Source: Nereida sp965655635 (GTDB taxonomy: Bacteria; Pseudomonadota; Alphaproteobacteria; Rhodobacterales; Rhodobacteraceae). Taken from it: 64,000 bases of DNA. Made by a program: the position numbers and the translations under genes. Under the pieces are notes generated by a model. The model made no database searches, was not told the DNA's origin, and saw only the letters and a program-made list of their open reading frames with translations. This document shows, piece by piece, positions 33,378 to 42,916 of the stretch. The first letter of the stretch is position 1. Each line of letters starts with the position of its first letter. The stretch is from positions 1 through 64,000 of the forward strand of contig NZ_CBFHHE010000011.1 in NCBI RefSeq assembly GCF_965655635.1. Reading direction: 5' to 3'.

Positions 33378-36300
33378 TGCGCGATATTGGTGCATCCACA
33401 GGCGGGGTTCTGTCGTATTTTACGAGGCACAAAACGGCTGCGAATTTATTGTTGGTCGTTATGCTTGTGTTGGGGGCGGCATCGCTGCCCAAAATGCGTG
33501 CGCAATTTTTCCCTGATGTTGTTGTCGACAACGTTACGGTTTCGGTGGGCTGGCAAGGTGCCGGCGCTGAAGATGTCGATGCGGCCATCGTACAGGTGGT
33601 TGAGCCTGCGTTGTTGGGTGTTGAGGGTGTGCAAAGTTCACGGGCAGTCTCACGCGAGGGTAGTGCGTCCGTCACGTTGGATTTTGAGCCGGGCTGGGAC
33701 ATGTCGCGTGCGGCGGATGACGTGCAGGGTGTTGTTGACGCGATCAGCACGTTGCCCGAAGACGCCGATGATCCGCGTGTGCGGCGTGGTACGTGGCGCG
33801 ACCGCGTTACGGATGTTGTCATAACTGGACCCATTGGTGTTGAGCAGCTTGGGCTGTTGGCTGATGAATTTGTGAACCGCCTTTTTGCTAAAGGGGTGAC
33901 GCGCGCCACCATCCGCGGTGTTGCGGCTCCCAACACAGTTGTTGAGGTGAACCAAACGGATTTGATCCGTTTCGACGTGACCATGGCCGACATCGCCCAG
34001 GCCATTGGTGCTGAGGTCACAGCTGACCCTGCAGGTGATGTGGGCGCCACAGCGCGTGTACGAACGGGTGTCGCTAAACGTGATGCGCGCGCAATTGCGG
34101 CGATTGTTTTGCGTTCTGATGTGGGTGGTGCCGCACTAACAATTGGTGATGTAGCGCAGGTCCGCGTTGAGGGCATTGACCGCGAGCGTGCCTACTTCGT
34201 GGGAGATGCACCTGCACTTTCCATTCGTGTGGATCGCTCGGATCAAGGGGATGCGATTAACATCCAAGAACAGGTCCAAAGCGTGGCCGATGAAATGTCG
34301 CTTAATCTACCTGCGGGGGTTAGCGTTGAGTTGATCCGCACCCGCGCCGAGGCGATCAGTGGCCGCCTCAATATCCTGATTGAAAATGGCCTGACGGGGC
34401 TGGGCCTCGTGGTGTTGCTGCTATTTTTGTTCCTGAACGCCCGTACTGCGTTTTGGGTTGCTGCGGGCATTCCAGTGGCCATGCTTTCGGCGATTGCCAT
34501 CATGTATGCCGCTGGTTTGACGATTAATATGATTAGCCTTTTCGCGCTTATCATTACGCTCGGGATCGTCGTTGATGATGCGATTGTTGTGGGTGAGCAC
34601 GCTGATTTCAGAGCGCGACGGCTTGGCGAGGCCCCGATCGTTGCGGCTGAAAATGCAGCGCGCCGAATGGCATCTCCTGTGTTCAGCGCCACTGTGACGA
34701 CTGTCATTGCATTCTTCGGCCTGGTGGCGATTGGCGGCCGATTTGGTGATTTGATCAGCGATATTCCCTTTACGGTGATTGCTGTTCTGATCGCTTCTTT
34801 GGTTGAGTGCTTCTTTATTTTGCCGCACCACATGGCGGGTGCGCTGGCGCATGGGGACAAATTACGTTGGTACGATTTGCCAAGCCGAACTGTGAACCGT
34901 GGGTTTGACTGGTTCCGCGAGACGATGTTCCGCCCATTCATTGCGGGTGTGATCAAGGCACGTTACCCCGTTTTCGCAGGCGCACTTGTGATGCTGGCGT
35001 TGTCCTCTGTTTTGTTCATCAAGGGCGATGTGCAGTGGCGTTTTTTCAATGCGCCTGAACGTGGTTCGGTCACGGGTAATTTCGCGATGGTGGATAGTGC
35101 TGTGCGGGCCGATACGCTGGCGCAAATGCGTTTGATGCAACAGGCGATTGATGAGTTGGGCGCTGAAGTTGAGGCCCGTATCGGGGCAAACCCTGTTGAT
35201 TACGTTTTGGGCGAAATTGGCGGAAACGCGGGACGGGCAATTTCGGGTTCTGAGACAAAAGAGAAAGATCAATTAGGTGGCGTGAGTATTGAACTTATCG
35301 ATGCTGACCTGCGTGTTGGGTATTCAAGCCGCGATTTTGTGTCTGATTTGCAGGACCGCGTTGCGCGCCATCCACAGCTTGAGGCGATTAGTTTTCGCAG
35401 TTGGGGCAGCGGCCCGGGTGGTGGGGATGCGATTGACGTTCAGTTTTATGGCGCTGATGCGCAGACACTGAAAGACGCAAGCGGCGCTCTCAAAGAACAG
35501 CTTGTTCAGTTCCCCGAAGTAAGCGCTGTGGAAGATGATCTGCCCTACGACAAAGAGGAGCTGATCCTTGAGTTGACGGCAAAAGGGCAGGCCTTAGGCT
35601 TTACAATTGACGGGCTTGGCCGCGATCTGCGCGCTCGTCTAAATGGCATTGAGGCGGCTACTTATCCAGTTGGTGCGCGCAGTGCGACGATCCGTGTGGA
35701 GTTGCCCGAAGCAGCTTTAACCCAAGACTTTCTGAGCCAGATGTTGGTTCGCTCGGCTACAGGGCAATACGTACCGCTTGCTGATATCGTTGAGGTTGAA
35801 CGGCGCACGGGTTTCCGCACGGTGAACCGTGAAAACGGTGTGGCATTGGTTTCGGTTACAGGTGAGCTGAACCAAGATGACGCGGCCCGTGCCAATGAAA
35901 TTCTTGATACTGTTCGCGAAGTAATCCTTCCCAAAATTGAAGCGGATCTGCGCGTGTCTTACGAGTTTTCTGGTGCCTCTGAGGACGAAGACACGTTTTT
36001 GAACGATGCGCGCCTAGGGTTGATGCTGTCACTACTTGGCATCTTTTTGGCTCTGGCGTGGGTCTTCGGTAGTTGGACGCGGCCCGTTGTTGTTATGGCC
36101 ATTATTCCGTTTGGGTTGATTGGAACAATCTATGGCCACTGGCAGTGGGGCGTTCCGTTATCGATGTTCACAGTTGTCGGGTTGATCGGGATGATTGGGA
36201 TTGTGATCAACGATTCAATCGTTCTTGTCACAACCATCGATGATTATGCCAAAGATCGCGGCCTTGGACCGGCAATCATCGACGGGGTCTGCGACCGCTT

Positions 36301-36775
36301 GCGGCCCGTATTGTTGACCACGTTGACCACCGTGTTGGGCCTGATGCCGCTACTTTATGAAACCTCAAGCCAAGCACAGTTCTTGAAGCCAACCGTGATC
36401 ACACTCGTTTACGGTTTAGGCGTTGGGATGGCACTTGTTCTGTTAATCGTGCCCTCATTAATCGCGATGCAAATGGACGTGCGCCGTTTGTCAGAAGCAG
36501 CAAGGCGCGCCGTCAGCGCGCGGGGGCGTTTTGGGGCGCGTGCGCGCGGTGTTGTGCTGCCAGTTTTGGTGCTTGGTCTGGTGGTCGCGTTGGGCTTTGC
36601 GGCAACACTTGGTTCGGTCATGGCGACTGGAAATTTGGCGTGGGGTAGTGCGGCAAGCGCATTGGCCGCGCTCGGTTGGTTTGCGGGAATTGTTTTGGGT
36701 GCGGGTGTGCTGGTCTTTATGGCGACAGCGATCATGTTCACTATGCGCTCCAGCAAAAAGGTAAGCGGCGCTTAG
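33377..36775 (+). CDS. RND family efflux transporter permease, C-terminally extended
   Basis: This 1132-residue inner-membrane pump is driven by proton motive force. It has the TM1 start (FTRHKTAANLLLVVMLVLGAASLPKMRAQFFPDV), two large periplasmic loops, and the TM4 charge-relay segment LGIVVDDAIVVGEHADFRA with its Asp pair. TM10-12 include GMIGIVINDSIVLVTTIDDY and RLRPVLLTTLTTVLGLMPLL. About 90 residues beyond the normal AcrB end add two hydrophobic helices. No TolC-like channel gene is nearby. The stop TAG overlaps the stop of the convergent gene. Substrate is unknown. Confidence 0.92.
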   Translation: MRDIGASTGGVLSYFTRHKTAANLLLVVMLVLGAASLPKMRAQFFPDVVVDNVTVSVGWQGAGAEDVDAAIVQVVEPALLGVEGVQSSRAVSREGSASVTLDFEPGWDMSRAADDVQGVVDAISTLPEDADDPRVRRGTWRDRVTDVVITGPIGVEQLGLLADEFVNRLFAKGVTRATIRGVAAPNTVVEVNQTDLIRFDVTMADIAQAIGAEVTADPAGDVGATARVRTGVAKRDARAIAAIVLRSDVGGAALTIGDVAQVRVEGIDRERAYFVGDAPALSIRVDRSDQGDAINIQEQVQSVADEMSLNLPAGVSVELIRTRAEAISGRLNILIENGLTGLGLVVLLLFLFLNARTAFWVAAGIPVAMLSAIAIMYAAGLTINMISLFALIITLGIVVDDAIVVGEHADFRARRLGEAPIVAAENAARRMASPVFSATVTTVIAFFGLVAIGGRFGDLISDIPFTVIAVLIASLVECFFILPHHMAGALAHGDKLRWYDLPSRTVNRGFDWFRETMFRPFIAGVIKARYPVFAGALVMLALSSVLFIKGDVQWRFFNAPERGSVTGNFAMVDSAVRADTLAQMRLMQQAIDELGAEVEARIGANPVDYVLGEIGGNAGRAISGSETKEKDQLGGVSIELIDADLRVGYSSRDFVSDLQDRVARHPQLEAISFRSWGSGPGGGDAIDVQFYGADAQTLKDASGALKEQLVQFPEVSAVEDDLPYDKEELILELTAKGQALGFTIDGLGRDLRARLNGIEAATYPVGARSATIRVELPEAALTQDFLSQMLVRSATGQYVPLADIVEVERRTGFRTVNRENGVALVSVTGELNQDDAARANEILDTVREVILPKIEADLRVSYEFSGASEDEDTFLNDARLGLMLSLLGIFLALAWVFGSWTRPVVVMAIIPFGLIGTIYGHWQWGVPLSMFTVVGLIGMIGIVINDSIVLVTTIDDYAKDRGLGPAIIDGVCDRLRPVLLTTLTTVLGLMPLLYETSSQAQFLKPTVITLVYGLGVGMALVLLIVPSLIAMQMDVRRLSEAARRAVSARGRFGARARGVVLPVLVLGLVVALGFAATLGSVMATGNLAWGSAASALAALGWFAGIVLGAGVLVFMATAIMFTMRSSKKVSGA

Positions 36776-37584
36776 CCGCCCGTGCAGCCTTTGATTTCCA
36801 CAGCCTGACCACCGGCCAAAACAGTCATGATGACGCCGCTTCGGTCTATAATGAAGGGTTTACCGTTCGCCTCAAGCAGCGTTGCGGTTGCCGAAATTGT
36901 GCCGCCAGTCCGGATGGTTTCGGCCTCCGACACCCATACATTTGGGTTGGCCACCTCAAGCACACTTATTTCGCTGGGGCCTTGTTTGGGCAATGTAACA
37001 GATGCCGTCAAAACAACACCGTCGTCTGCGGGCGTGATGGTGCAGATGGGCCGTTTGGCGCCTGCCTCACGCGCGCTTAGGGGTTGCTCCACGAGCGCAG
37101 CGGCGATCTGCCCATCAAGCGCGCCGACTTCCGGTAGCCGGCCATCAAACCGCAGTGTTGTGGGGATGCAGATATCTTTGCACACACCGATTTCTGCCTT
37201 GCCCTTGATCCGCATGCTGCCATCGTTTTTCGGACTTACAGTGATCGGGATAACAACTTGATCAGTGTAGCTCAGAGTGCGCATCCCGTTTTGAACATGC
37301 ACATCAGGGACGGGCCAGTGGAATTTCACAGTATCAACGTTGCGTGTGCCGCCCCAATGAAACGCAGGCGGTACACCTGCGTCGCCAGGGCTGCGCCAAT
37401 ATGTGTGCCACCCATCCGCTAGGGTGATCCGCAGTGCCGCCATATGCGTGCCGTCAGCCTCACGCCACCCGCCGAGCACATCAATGGAAGCCGCATCGCT
37501 TGCCGCGTCTGAGGCGATCGCGGTTGTGCACCCCAAAAGGGTGGCCACAAATGTGGCTGCGTATTTTGTAAGGGCGTTCGTCAT
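36772..37584 (-). CDS. Periplasmic DsbD-alpha-like (thiol-disulfide exchange) protein
   Basis: This 270-residue exported protein resembles the N-terminal (alpha) domain of DsbD without the membrane and thioredoxin parts. It has a signal peptide (TFVATLLGCTTAIASDA), the GWHTYWRSPGDAGVPP motif, a Cys pair in GVCKDICIP suited to a redox or metal-linked role, and a C-terminal GCTGG. DsbD-alpha passes electrons to periplasmic oxidised partners. The start at 37584 (TNALTKYAATF) is chosen because it directly precedes the signal; the longer frame to 37641 is not needed. It is convergent with the RND gene, sharing stop bases. Confidence 0.82.
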   Translation of the reverse strand: MTNALTKYAATFVATLLGCTTAIASDAASDAASIDVLGGWREADGTHMAALRITLADGWHTYWRSPGDAGVPPAFHWGGTRNVDTVKFHWPVPDVHVQNGMRTLSYTDQVVIPITVSPKNDGSMRIKGKAEIGVCKDICIPTTLRFDGRLPEVGALDGQIAAALVEQPLSAREAGAKRPICTITPADDGVVLTASVTLPKQGPSEISVLEVANPNVWVSEAETIRTGGTISATATLLEANGKPFIIDRSGVIMTVLAGGQAVEIKGCTGG

Positions 37585-37693
37585 TACATCCACTTCATAC
37601 GCAGCTTGCCGCGTTTTGGAAATCACGTTCACGACAAGCATATGTCAGCGATGCGCGCTTGCCGATGGTTCTTTGGTGTCTCATGGTGATGGC

Positions 37694-38272
37694 ATGAGCG
37701 ACTCAACTTTTCCTCAAACCACCTTGGTAGGTCACGTATTGATCGCAATGCCCGGCATGGATGATCCAAGATTTGCCGGCAGCGTGGTCTATATTTGCGA
37801 TCATACGTCTGAAGGGGCGATGGGACTGATCCTGAATAAGCCGACCAAGAAGGTGACATTCAAAGGGTTGCTGGAGCATCTTGAAATTGAGCCGCTTAAG
37901 CCAGTTGAGAGCTTGCCAATGTATTACGGCGGTCCGGTTGAGCAGGGGCGCGGCTTTGTGTTGCACAGCGGTGATTACGCAGGCAACGACAGCACCTTGC
38001 AGGTATCAGATAGTGTTGGAATGACTGCTACGCGGGATATTTTGGAAGATATTGCCTTAGGCGTTGGGCCGCGCAGCATGGTTATGGCGATGGGCTACGC
38101 GGGGTGGAGTCCTGGCCAACTAGAGGCTGAAATATCGATGAATGGATGGCTTACGGTTGAGGCAGATAGCGCGCTTGTTTTCGATACGCCAAGCGATGAC
38201 AAAAGATCGGTCGCGCTTGATATGCTGGGGATTGATCCGCGGCTTTTGTCGGTGGTTGGCGGACAGGCCTAG
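37694..38272 (+). CDS. YqgE/AlgH family protein
   Basis: This 192-residue protein of the AlgH/DUF179 family has the conserved VGHVLIAMPGMDDPRFAGSV start, HTSEGAMGLILNKPT, YYGGPVEQGRGFVLH and GYAGWSPGQLEAEI segments. AlgH homologues are widely conserved and linked to alginate regulation in Pseudomonas, yet biochemical function is not settled. ATG 37694 fits family N-termini; the longer frame from 37403 overlaps the DsbD-alpha-like gene antisense and is a shadow. Confidence 0.9.
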   Translation: MSDSTFPQTTLVGHVLIAMPGMDDPRFAGSVVYICDHTSEGAMGLILNKPTKKVTFKGLLEHLEIEPLKPVESLPMYYGGPVEQGRGFVLHSGDYAGNDSTLQVSDSVGMTATRDILEDIALGVGPRSMVMAMGYAGWSPGQLEAEISMNGWLTVEADSALVFDTPSDDKRSVALDMLGIDPRLLSVVGGQA

Positions 38273-38278
38273 GTCACC

Positions 38279-39202
38279 TTAATCGCGCGGTGCAGCGGCG
38301 CGGCGCAATCGGTCGTTTATAGCGCGGCCCAGTCCGTGATCTGGTATAGGTGACATGGCGATGGGCTGGTTAAGGCGATCAAGGCTGTGCAGATGGGTGA
38401 ATAAATTGGCTGCCGCTTCCCGCAAATCTGCACTTGGCGATAGGTTAAGATCGCATCTCACTTCTCCGAAACCCAACAGCACTTCGTCTGCCTCTGCGGT
38501 GACGGCATCCATGCGCAACGCTTGGCGCGGTGCGTAATGGCTGCTGAGCTGGCCGGGGGCGGCGACGGCAGCGGGTGTTGTGTCGTGGGAAAGTGGGCCG
38601 GTGATTGCTTCGATGTCACGCAAGGCCAATCCGCCAAACCGCAGGACAGTTGGTGTGGGTGCCACAGCAATGATTGTGGACTCCAAGCCTATGCTACAAG
38701 GGTCCCCTTCTAACACGGCATCAATTCGGCCGCCTAAACCGTGCATAACGTGCTGGGCTGTTGTGGCGCTGATGCGACCTGACGGGTTTGCAGAGGGCGC
38801 TGCGACCGGTGTGCCTGCTGAGCGCAAAACGTCGCGCGCTTGTTCGTGATCAGGCACGCGGATTGCCACGGTTGAAAGGCCTGCGGTGACCAGATCGCAA
38901 ATGCCTGAATTGGGCCTCAGGGGCAGCACAAGTGTTAAGGGCCCGGGCCAAAATGCGGCGGCAAGGCGTTGTGCGATCTCGTTCATTTCTACGTAGGGTT
39001 CGGCATCGGCAATGCTTGGTACATGTATGATCAGCGGGTTGAAGCTTGGCCGTCCTTTTGCCTCATAAATGCTCGCCACGGCAGTTGCGTTCGTTGCGTC
39101 GGCGCCAAGCCCATAGACTGTCTCGGTTGCGAACCCCACCAACCCGCCTTGGGCCAAAAGTGTGCCTGCTTCTTGGGCGGTCTTGAGCAGTTTCGTTTCC
39201 AT
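38279..39202 (-). CDS. L-threonylcarbamoyladenylate synthase (Sua5/YrdC)
   Basis: This 307-residue enzyme activates threonine with bicarbonate and ATP for t6A37 tRNA modification. The YrdC core has ATETVYGLGADA, KGRPSFNPLIIHV, FWPGPLTLVL and PVAAPSANPSGRISAT. The C-terminal Sua5 domain (about 205-307) has QLSSHYAPRQALR. It is the longer Sua5 type, not short TsaC. It converges with the AlgH gene six bases apart and faces the dmdC-like gene. Confidence 0.93.
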   Translation of the reverse strand: METKLLKTAQEAGTLLAQGGLVGFATETVYGLGADATNATAVASIYEAKGRPSFNPLIIHVPSIADAEPYVEMNEIAQRLAAAFWPGPLTLVLPLRPNSGICDLVTAGLSTVAIRVPDHEQARDVLRSAGTPVAAPSANPSGRISATTAQHVMHGLGGRIDAVLEGDPCSIGLESTIIAVAPTPTVLRFGGLALRDIEAITGPLSHDTTPAAVAAPGQLSSHYAPRQALRMDAVTAEADEVLLGFGEVRCDLNLSPSADLREAAANLFTHLHSLDRLNQPIAMSPIPDHGLGRAINDRLRRAAAPRD

Positions 39203-39319
39203 CTATGACGCCGCGTTTCCATTGATTGAGGTCGGTGGCCGCGCGATGCTGTGGCCGTGCAGACTGACTTACGCTTATGGGGTTAGATTGCCAAGCCTGC
39301 GTAAATTACCGGAGTTTTC

Positions 39320-41047
39320 ATGCCATATGTCGCGCCTCTTGCTGAGTATAAATTTTTGTTCGACCACATTGTTGGGTTTTCAGATATCTGCGCAACGGCC
39401 CGTTTTGAGGACGTAAGCAGCGATATAACCGACGCGCTTTTGTCTGAGGTTGGCAAAGTCTGCGAAGAAGTTTTGGTCCCGCTGCAACGCGTAGGCGATA
39501 TTCAGCATGCGGTGTTGAAAGGCGGCGTTGTTGTTATGCCCGATGGCTTCAAAGAGGCGTATCGCGCCTTGGCGGATGGCGGTTGGATGGGAATTTCTGC
39601 GCACCCTGATGGCGGCGGGATGGGCCTGCCGCTAACGCTTACCTCGGCGGTGAATGAGATGATGGCGAGCGCATGCCTATCGCTGCAATTGAACCCGCTG
39701 ATGACTCAAGGCCAGATTGAGGCGCTTGAAGCGCACGCGGATGAAAAGATTAAGCAGACATATTTGCCCAAGCTGATTAGCGGCGAATGGTCCGGAACGA
39801 TGAACCTGACCGAGCCGCAAGCCGGCAGTGATGTTGGTGCGCTGACCACCAAAGCGGTGCCGCGCGGTGATGGAACATTCGAGATTACGGGGCAAAAGAT
39901 TTACATCAGCTACGGTGATCACGACATGGCGGAAAATATTTGCCATCTTGTTTTGGCGCGCTTGCCAGATGCGCCTGCTGGAACCAAAGGCATTAGTCTG
40001 TTCATGGTCCCGAAGTATCTACCCGATGATAATGGCGATGCTGGCCAAGCCAACGCGCTGCATGTGGTCAGCCTTGAGCATAAGATGGGTTTGCACGCGT
40101 CGCCCACTGCGGTGATGCAATATGATGGTGCAACTGGTTGGCTTGTTGGGGCGGAGCATGCTGGTATGGCGGCAATGTTCACCATGATGAACAACGCCCG
40201 GGTCGGTGTAGCAATTCAGGGCACAGGAGTTGCAGAAGGGGCGCTTCAACACGCGTTAAGCTATGCGCGGGACCGCAAGCAAGGCCGCGCGACCGTACCA
40301 AATGATGCGGTCGCTACTGGCGCTATCGTTGACCACGCAGATGTGCGCCGGATGTTGGCTACGATGAAAGCTGATCTATTTGCGGCGCGTGCAATTGCGC
40401 TGTCCTGCGCTGCAGCGATTGATATGGGAACGGCCAGCAGCGATGCCTTTTGGCACGCACGGGCCGCCTTTCTGACGCCGATCGCCAAGGCATTCGGGAC
40501 CGACGTTGGCATGGCCGTGGCGGCTGAGGGCATTCAGGTGCATGGGGGAATGGGTTTCGTTGAGGAAACAGGTGCCGCTCAATACAGCCGCGATGCGCGC
40601 GTCACCGCGATTTACGAGGGCACTAACGGCATTCAGGCGATGGATCTTGTGGCCAGAAAACTTGCGGACGGCGGAGATGCTGCCTTTGCGTTGATTGAAG
40701 AAGTACAAACCCAAGCGGAAGGTTGCCGCGGTACGCATGAAAGCCTTGCTGGCCCACTTTGGGAGGCGTCCGAGACTTTGCGTGAGACAACCGAGTGGAT
40801 GGTTTCACAATCAGATAGCAACCACCGCTTTGCCGGTGCGGTGCCTTATTTGCGCGGGTTTGCGCGGGTTCTTGGAGGACATTATCACCTTAAGGCGGCT
40901 CTTGCTGCGGGACCTGATAGTAGCCGCGCGCGACTTGCGAGGTTCTACATCAAGCGGTTGTTGCCAGAGCACACAGGCCTTCTTGCCCATGCGCGCGAAG
41001 GTGCTGATGATCTTTATGCGCTTTCCACCGAGGACCTGCTCGCCTAG
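39320..41047 (+). CDS. dmdC: Acyl-CoA dehydrogenase, DmdC-like (methylmercaptopropionyl-CoA dehydrogenase type)
   Basis: This 575-residue acyl-CoA dehydrogenase belongs to the long group that includes roseobacter DmdC, which oxidises 3-methylmercaptopropionyl-CoA during DMSP demethylation. Evident elements are the N-terminus MPYVAPLAEYKFLFDHIVGF, FAD-binding MNLTEPQAGSDVGALTTKA, YISYGDHD, MNNARVGVAIQGTGVAEGAL, QVHGGMGFVEETGAAQYSRD, and YEGTNGIQAMDL with the catalytic Glu. Extra C-terminal helices distinguish it from short-chain enzymes. No dmdA, dmdB or dmdD is in the window, so another acyl-CoA substrate is possible. GGAG precedes the ATG. Confidence 0.8.
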   Translation: MPYVAPLAEYKFLFDHIVGFSDICATARFEDVSSDITDALLSEVGKVCEEVLVPLQRVGDIQHAVLKGGVVVMPDGFKEAYRALADGGWMGISAHPDGGGMGLPLTLTSAVNEMMASACLSLQLNPLMTQGQIEALEAHADEKIKQTYLPKLISGEWSGTMNLTEPQAGSDVGALTTKAVPRGDGTFEITGQKIYISYGDHDMAENICHLVLARLPDAPAGTKGISLFMVPKYLPDDNGDAGQANALHVVSLEHKMGLHASPTAVMQYDGATGWLVGAEHAGMAAMFTMMNNARVGVAIQGTGVAEGALQHALSYARDRKQGRATVPNDAVATGAIVDHADVRRMLATMKADLFAARAIALSCAAAIDMGTASSDAFWHARAAFLTPIAKAFGTDVGMAVAAEGIQVHGGMGFVEETGAAQYSRDARVTAIYEGTNGIQAMDLVARKLADGGDAAFALIEEVQTQAEGCRGTHESLAGPLWEASETLRETTEWMVSQSDSNHRFAGAVPYLRGFARVLGGHYHLKAALAAGPDSSRARLARFYIKRLLPEHTGLLAHAREGADDLYALSTEDLLA

Positions 41048-41056
41048 TCATGTGCC

Positions 41057-42097
41057 ATGATAAAACTGGCCTATCCATTCGCGCAGCCGCCCGCTGAGGG
41101 TGAAGCAATCGAAGTCGCTCAAGGTGTGCTGTGGATGCGTTTGCCGCTACCCATGGCGCTTGATCATGTGAATGTTTACGCCCTTGATGATGGCGACAGT
41201 TGGACGATCATCGATGCGGGGTTTGCTTCTAAACGGAGCCGAAGTATTTGGCGCGCGTTGATGGATGGCCCTTTGGCCGGCAAGCCGGTTCAACGGGTCA
41301 TCGTCACCCATCACCATCCCGATCATGTGGGTCTTGCGGGCTGGTTTCAGTCCGAATTTGGCGCAGAACTTATCTGTACCCGGACGACATGGCTTTTTTC
41401 GCGCATGTTGCAACTGGATGCGCAGGACAGGCCGACTGCGCAAACCGTTGACTTTTGGCACCGTGCTGGGATGGCGTCTGATATTCTTGAACAGCGCCGC
41501 AATGAGCGGCCCTTCAACTACGCTGATTTTGTTGCGCCGATGCCCCTTGGCTACACGCGCATTCAGCAGGGTGGCGCTATCATTATGGGCGGACGTAGCT
41601 GGGATATTCACATCGGTAACGGGCACTCCCCCGAGCACGCCACGTTCTGGAGCCGTGATGACAATTTGGTAATTTCTGGCGATCAGATCATTGCCTCAAT
41701 CAGCTCAAATATTGGTGTCTACGCGACCGAGCCGGAGGCGGATCCTGTCGCTGATTGGCTTGAGGCGTGCGAGCGTTTGGGCGCATTGGCGCGCGACGAT
41801 CATTTTGTTTTAGGGGGGCATAAGCTGCCATTCACGGGCCTGCCCGTGCGGATGCGGCAGTTGATTGAAAATCATCATGGTGCGCTGCGCCGTCTGGAGG
41901 CCCATTTGTCAGAGCCGCAAATTGCAGCACAGTGCTTTATGCCATTGTTCAAGCGGCAGATTGTAGGCGGCGAATACGGGCTGGCGCTTGTTGAGGCTCT
42001 CTCGCATTGCTTACATCTTTGGCATCACGGGCGGGCAACGCGGACTCTGTCTGAGGATGGTCAGTGGCTGTTTCAGCGGGTGACAGACAACCCTTAG
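41057..42097 (+). CDS. Metallo-beta-lactamase fold hydrolase
   Basis: This 346-residue protein has the MBL motif THHHPDHVG near residue 82, followed by the downstream metal His in GNGHSPEH, the bridging Asp in VISGDQII and a final His in VLGGHKLPFTG, so the di-metal site is complete. A winged-helix-like C-terminal region (ALVEALSHCLHLWHHGRATR) resembles the LACTB2 group. It lies nine bases after the DmdC-like gene and could act on a thioester or related intermediate. Its stop overlaps that of the convergent small gene. Confidence 0.88.
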   Translation: MIKLAYPFAQPPAEGEAIEVAQGVLWMRLPLPMALDHVNVYALDDGDSWTIIDAGFASKRSRSIWRALMDGPLAGKPVQRVIVTHHHPDHVGLAGWFQSEFGAELICTRTTWLFSRMLQLDAQDRPTAQTVDFWHRAGMASDILEQRRNERPFNYADFVAPMPLGYTRIQQGGAIIMGGRSWDIHIGNGHSPEHATFWSRDDNLVISGDQIIASISSNIGVYATEPEADPVADWLEACERLGALARDDHFVLGGHKLPFTGLPVRMRQLIENHHGALRRLEAHLSEPQIAAQCFMPLFKRQIVGGEYGLALVEALSHCLHLWHHGRATRTLSEDGQWLFQRVTDNP

Positions 42098-42303
42098 CGG
42101 TTCGTGATTTTGTCATGCAGGCGGCGGATAATGTTGCCAGCGGTCTTTTCAAATAGGGCAGGAATGATTGCGTGCACCGCAGCGCAAAAAGCGGCCGCCA
42201 TCAGCCAAAATGCAAAAGTCGCTGCAAAGCGCATATGCTCAAAATAGGTCTCGTTCACTGAGGCGGGATGATCAGAGAAAAGGGCAGTGAGGACACGGGT
42301 CAT
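42094..42303 (-). CDS. Small DUF6356-like membrane protein
   Basis: This 69-residue protein has LFSDHPASVNETYFEHMRFA at the N-terminus, one hydrophobic helix (FAFWLMAAAFCAAVHAIIPALF) and a basic tail, a layout typical of the DUF6356 group in alphaproteobacteria. The function is unknown. It is convergent with the MBL gene and overlaps it by four bases at CTTAG. Confidence 0.75.
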   Translation of the reverse strand: MTRVLTALFSDHPASVNETYFEHMRFAATFAFWLMAAAFCAAVHAIIPALFEKTAGNIIRRLHDKITNR

Positions 42304-42418
42304 ATCAGGCTCCGACAGGCGTTGGGGTTGTTGTGCCTTTATTATGGCTGCGCAGTTGTGAGGCTGTGTCCCAAAAATGTACTGTTAAAGCGGGAAAAGT
42401 TGGGATAAAATTCCACTT

Positions 42419-42877
42419 ATGGCTGATTTAGATTCTATTGACAACGCTTTGCTGTCTGCTTTGCAGGATGACGCTACTGTTAGTCTTGATCAGTTGGGCG
42501 AACATGCAAACCTGTCCCGCAATGCCTGCTGGCGGCGAATAAAGGCGATGGAGGCGACGGGGTTGATCCGCAAGCGTGTGACCCTGCTTGATCCAGAGCA
42601 GGCGGGCTGCCCGCTTTTGGTTTTTGTAATGGTACGGACGAATAATCACGATGCGGAATGGATGCGTTTATTCAACCGTGCAGTGAGCTTATTTCCTGAA
42701 ATTGTCGGTGCGCACCGAATGACCGGTGATCTAGATTATGTTCTGCGCGTGCGTGTCGCAGATGTTGCGGCGTATGATCGGTTTTACAAAAAGTTTATCG
42801 CGCAGGTTGCGGTTTCCGATATCTCTGCAAGCTTTGTTATGGAAGACATCAAGGATACCACTGCGCTGCCGTTATGA
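42419..42877 (+). CDS. Lrp/AsnC family transcriptional regulator
   Basis: This 152-residue regulator has an N-terminal helix-turn-helix (LSALQDDATVSLDQLGEHANLSRNACWRRIKAME) and a C-terminal RAM ligand-binding domain (VFVMVRTNNHDAEW, TGDLDYVLRVRVADVAAYDRF). Such proteins bind amino acids and control nearby transport or catabolism. The interrupted near-palindrome GGATAAAATTCC just ahead of the start could be an autoregulatory site. The target genes are not evident; AzlCD at 44.3-45.3 kb is a candidate only by substrate class. Confidence 0.92.
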   Translation: MADLDSIDNALLSALQDDATVSLDQLGEHANLSRNACWRRIKAMEATGLIRKRVTLLDPEQAGCPLLVFVMVRTNNHDAEWMRLFNRAVSLFPEIVGAHRMTGDLDYVLRVRVADVAAYDRFYKKFIAQVAVSDISASFVMEDIKDTTALPL

Positions 42878-42916
42878 TGCTGCGGTGTGGGCGTGTAATA
42901 GGCGAAGGAAGTAACG

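Noticed and set aside
34243..34956. 237-codon minus-strand frame inside the RND pump gene
   Set aside because: It lies wholly antisense to a clear RND permease and has the Arg/Ser/Pro-rich composition of a shadow frame.
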